Assembly (NCBI GenBank): GCA_964632755.1
Contig: CAZWDT010000002.1
Location: 23,293-87,292, forward strand
DNA: 64,000 nucleotides
DNA from: JAFGMR01 sp964632755
Lineage (GTDB): Archaea > Halobacteriota > Methanosarcinia > Methanotrichales > Methanotrichaceae
Direction: 5' to 3'
Shown: piece after piece, positions 62,823 through 64,000 of the stretch
How positions within the stretch are numbered: position 1 is the first letter of the stretch
Layout: the number at the start of each line of letters is the position of its first letter
Notes under the pieces: generated by a model
What the model saw: the letters and a program-made list of their open reading frames with translations, nothing else
What the model was told of the DNA's origin: nothing
Database searches by the model: none
Program-made: the position numbers and the translations under genes

Positions 62823-62873
62823 AGCATCAGAGAATATGAAGGCCTCTGCGAAGTCCGTGATGATCTCACCCGC

Positions 62874-63863
62874 CTAAAACCCGGCAAAATCCAGGGTGAG
62901 CTGCCTCTTTCTTATCTTTCTAAGTCGATTTGAGGCCATCTCAAAGTAGGTCGGCTCGATCTCGAATCCTATGCTGTTTCGTCCCCACTCGCCAGCGGCC
63001 AGATTTGTAGTTCCCGTACCCATGAAGGGATCGAGAACCGTATCTCCGACGAAGGAGAACATCCTAACGAGCCTCTCTGCAAGGGCCAGTGGGAAAGGGG
63101 CGGGATGCTTCTTCGTCGATGCCCCGGTGATGGTCCATATCTGCTGGAACCACTCCTTGTGAAGGTCCTCTGGAATCACCGATAGGAGACGGGCGGCCTG
63201 AGTGGGCTTTCTGTACCCTCCCGGCTTTCTCTGAAATAAGATGTACTCGATGTCGTTCTTCACAATGGCGTTTGGCTCATATGGTTTGCCCAAGAACTTG
63301 GATCCGTTGTTCGACTCGAATCTGGCATTCGCGATCTTGTACCAGATTATCGGCGAGAGGTTGTCAAAGCCTATCTTTCGGCATCGCTCCTGGATGCTGG
63401 CGTGCAGGGGGAAGACCACATGTCTTCCAAAGCAGCGCCTTGGAAGGCAGACGTCTCCCACAACGACCACCAGACGACCGCCGGGAACGAGAGCCCTAAA
63501 GACGTTCTGCCATACCCTGTCAAGCTCGTTTAGAAATTCCTCGTAGTCCTCTACGTGGCCGAGCTGGCTCTCATTGGGTGGGTACTCCTTAAGGGTCCAG
63601 TAGGGCGGAGATGTGACTGCCAGATGAACGCTCTCGTCGGGAACCTCCTCCATGAACCTGCAGTCACCGAGGAAGAGCTGATGGCGGGTTGGAACCTGTT
63701 TGACCGCCCGTTCGATCTCCTGAAGGATCTCCGGATTCTTGGCTATGGCTGGAATTGCCCTCTGTTTCTCGCTTTGTGCGGATTTCAGAGCCTCTGCCGG
63801 GACTAGCTCCTCTAAGCCTTGCCCAACATCGGAGGACTCGATTACCACCATATTCTCGTGCAT
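62874..63863 (-). CDS. DNA methyltransferase partner of the XhoI-type enzyme
   Basis: A 329-residue enzyme with the catalytic motif TSPPYW near residues 79-84 and the SAM motif DPFMGTGTTNLAAGEWGRNSIG near the C-terminus, so motif IV precedes motif I (beta-class order). TSPPYW is used by N4-cytosine and some N6-adenine methylases. M.XhoI and M.PaeR7I modify adenine in CTCGAG; by neighbourhood the same site is expected here. It is the first gene of the pair, so protection is made before the nuclease. Confidence 0.88.
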   Translation of the reverse strand: MHENMVVIESSDVGQGLEELVPAEALKSAQSEKQRAIPAIAKNPEILQEIERAVKQVPTRHQLFLGDCRFMEEVPDESVHLAVTSPPYWTLKEYPPNESQLGHVEDYEEFLNELDRVWQNVFRALVPGGRLVVVVGDVCLPRRCFGRHVVFPLHASIQERCRKIGFDNLSPIIWYKIANARFESNNGSKFLGKPYEPNAIVKNDIEYILFQRKPGGYRKPTQAARLLSVIPEDLHKEWFQQIWTITGASTKKHPAPFPLALAERLVRMFSFVGDTVLDPFMGTGTTNLAAGEWGRNSIGFEIEPTYFEMASNRLRKIRKRQLTLDFAGF

Positions 63864-63945
63864 ATTCGGACCTGATTATTCGAGTTTCCTCTTCGCAAAC
63901 TCCTTTGCGCAATAGGTCGGCATCATCTGTCCTTCCCCACCCCTT

Positions 63946-63962
63946 GGCAAAGAACCTTTGCC
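63946..63962. repeat. 16-bp flanking repeat, right copy
   Basis: GGCAAAGAACCTTTGCC, identical over 16 bases to the copy at 62074. A looser relative, GCAAACTCCTTTGC, lies at 63896-63909, just before the methylase start. The rest of the sequence to 64000 shows no gene. Confidence 0.5.
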
Positions 63963-64000
63963 GGACGTCTCCATCCTCCCCAAGGCTTGGATTAGAGGGG

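Noticed and set aside
62823..62876. TAG between methylase and restriction genes as a possible pyrrolysine readthrough, because both genes share one frame
   Set aside because: Methylase and nuclease are known as separate proteins and the methylase ends normally. Methanothrix-type archaea are not known to use pyrrolysine, and no pyl gene is visible.
1..64000. tRNA or rRNA genes
   Set aside because: I found no cloverleaf with a plausible T-arm GTTC-A/G-A box or rRNA-like sequence in the intergenic regions by reading; a covariance-model scan would be the decisive test.

Overview
The window is from a methanogenic archaeon, most likely Methanothrix (Methanosaeta) or a close relative in the Methanosarcinales/Methanotrichales. 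The evidence is an McrC homologue, a methanogen-type (class II) seryl-tRNA synthetase, a Methanosarcina-type duplicated S-layer protein, archaeal S15/RecJ-like/Pcc1/RtcB/archease genes, archaeal TATA boxes, and large secreted repeat proteins of the kind abundant in Methanothrix. The species assignment is inference. Coding DNA is G+C-rich apart from a few AT-rich islands. A 100-N assembly gap lies at 43076-43175.

Layout. 1-981: 3' part of a sodium:solute symporter. 1070-4140 (minus): a tight operon with a Dabb protein, LemA, a methyltransferase and a GerW/DUF2953/GerW-like trio resembling the Bacillus ytfJ-ytfI pair. 4564-13804: a surface-glycan locus with an AT-rich N-acetyl-sugar amidotransferase, GT2, a DUF354 protein, a NodB-type deacetylase, two FemAB/GNAT-like proteins, a GT-C-like membrane protein and a flippase. 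14270-22263: two large collinear secreted paralogues separated by a small RelE-type toxin-antitoxin pair, then another secreted protein. 22573-24994: phosphoglycerate mutase, McrC, FKBP isomerase. 25207-29056: envelope-stress (Psp) cluster with HtpX-PspAB on plus, and PspA-PspAA plus a flavoprotein on minus. 29321-37310 (minus): nitrogen assimilation, with glnA, a three-gene split glutamate synthase, and a formate-dehydrogenase-like molybdoenzyme with two Fe-S proteins. glnA and the glutamate synthase operon share an operator-like element placed identically against their TATA boxes. 37656-45559: a small membrane protein, a lipoprotein/membrane-type protein with a carboxypeptidase-like domain, the S-layer protein, an acylphosphatase fused to a heptad-repeat tail (cut by the gap), a DUF4430 protein, a HAD protein and an Sm-like protein. 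45654-55950: RNA and information processing (TrmJ, RtcB-archease, S15-RecJ-Pcc1-SerRS), a radical SAM protein, an HtrA-type protease and TPR protein, and DUF116. 56014-62040: ferredoxin, class III ribonucleotide reductase, a small helical protein, superoxide dismutase, a broken FMN reductase and a secreted 5'-nucleotidase. 62142-63863: a PaeR7I/XhoI-type restriction-modification pair flanked by a 16-bp direct repeat.

How the parts relate. Three blocks concern the cell envelope: glycan synthesis and export, secreted repeat and S-layer proteins, and Psp/HtpX membrane stress. The nitrogen block looks like a coordinately regulated GS-GOGAT unit in which the molybdoenzyme and Fe-S proteins may supply electrons, because no GltD-type reductase is present. 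Two degenerate copies of a roughly 230-bp intergenic repeat (20811-21037 and 44903-45138) are the clearest structure not explained by ordinary genes.
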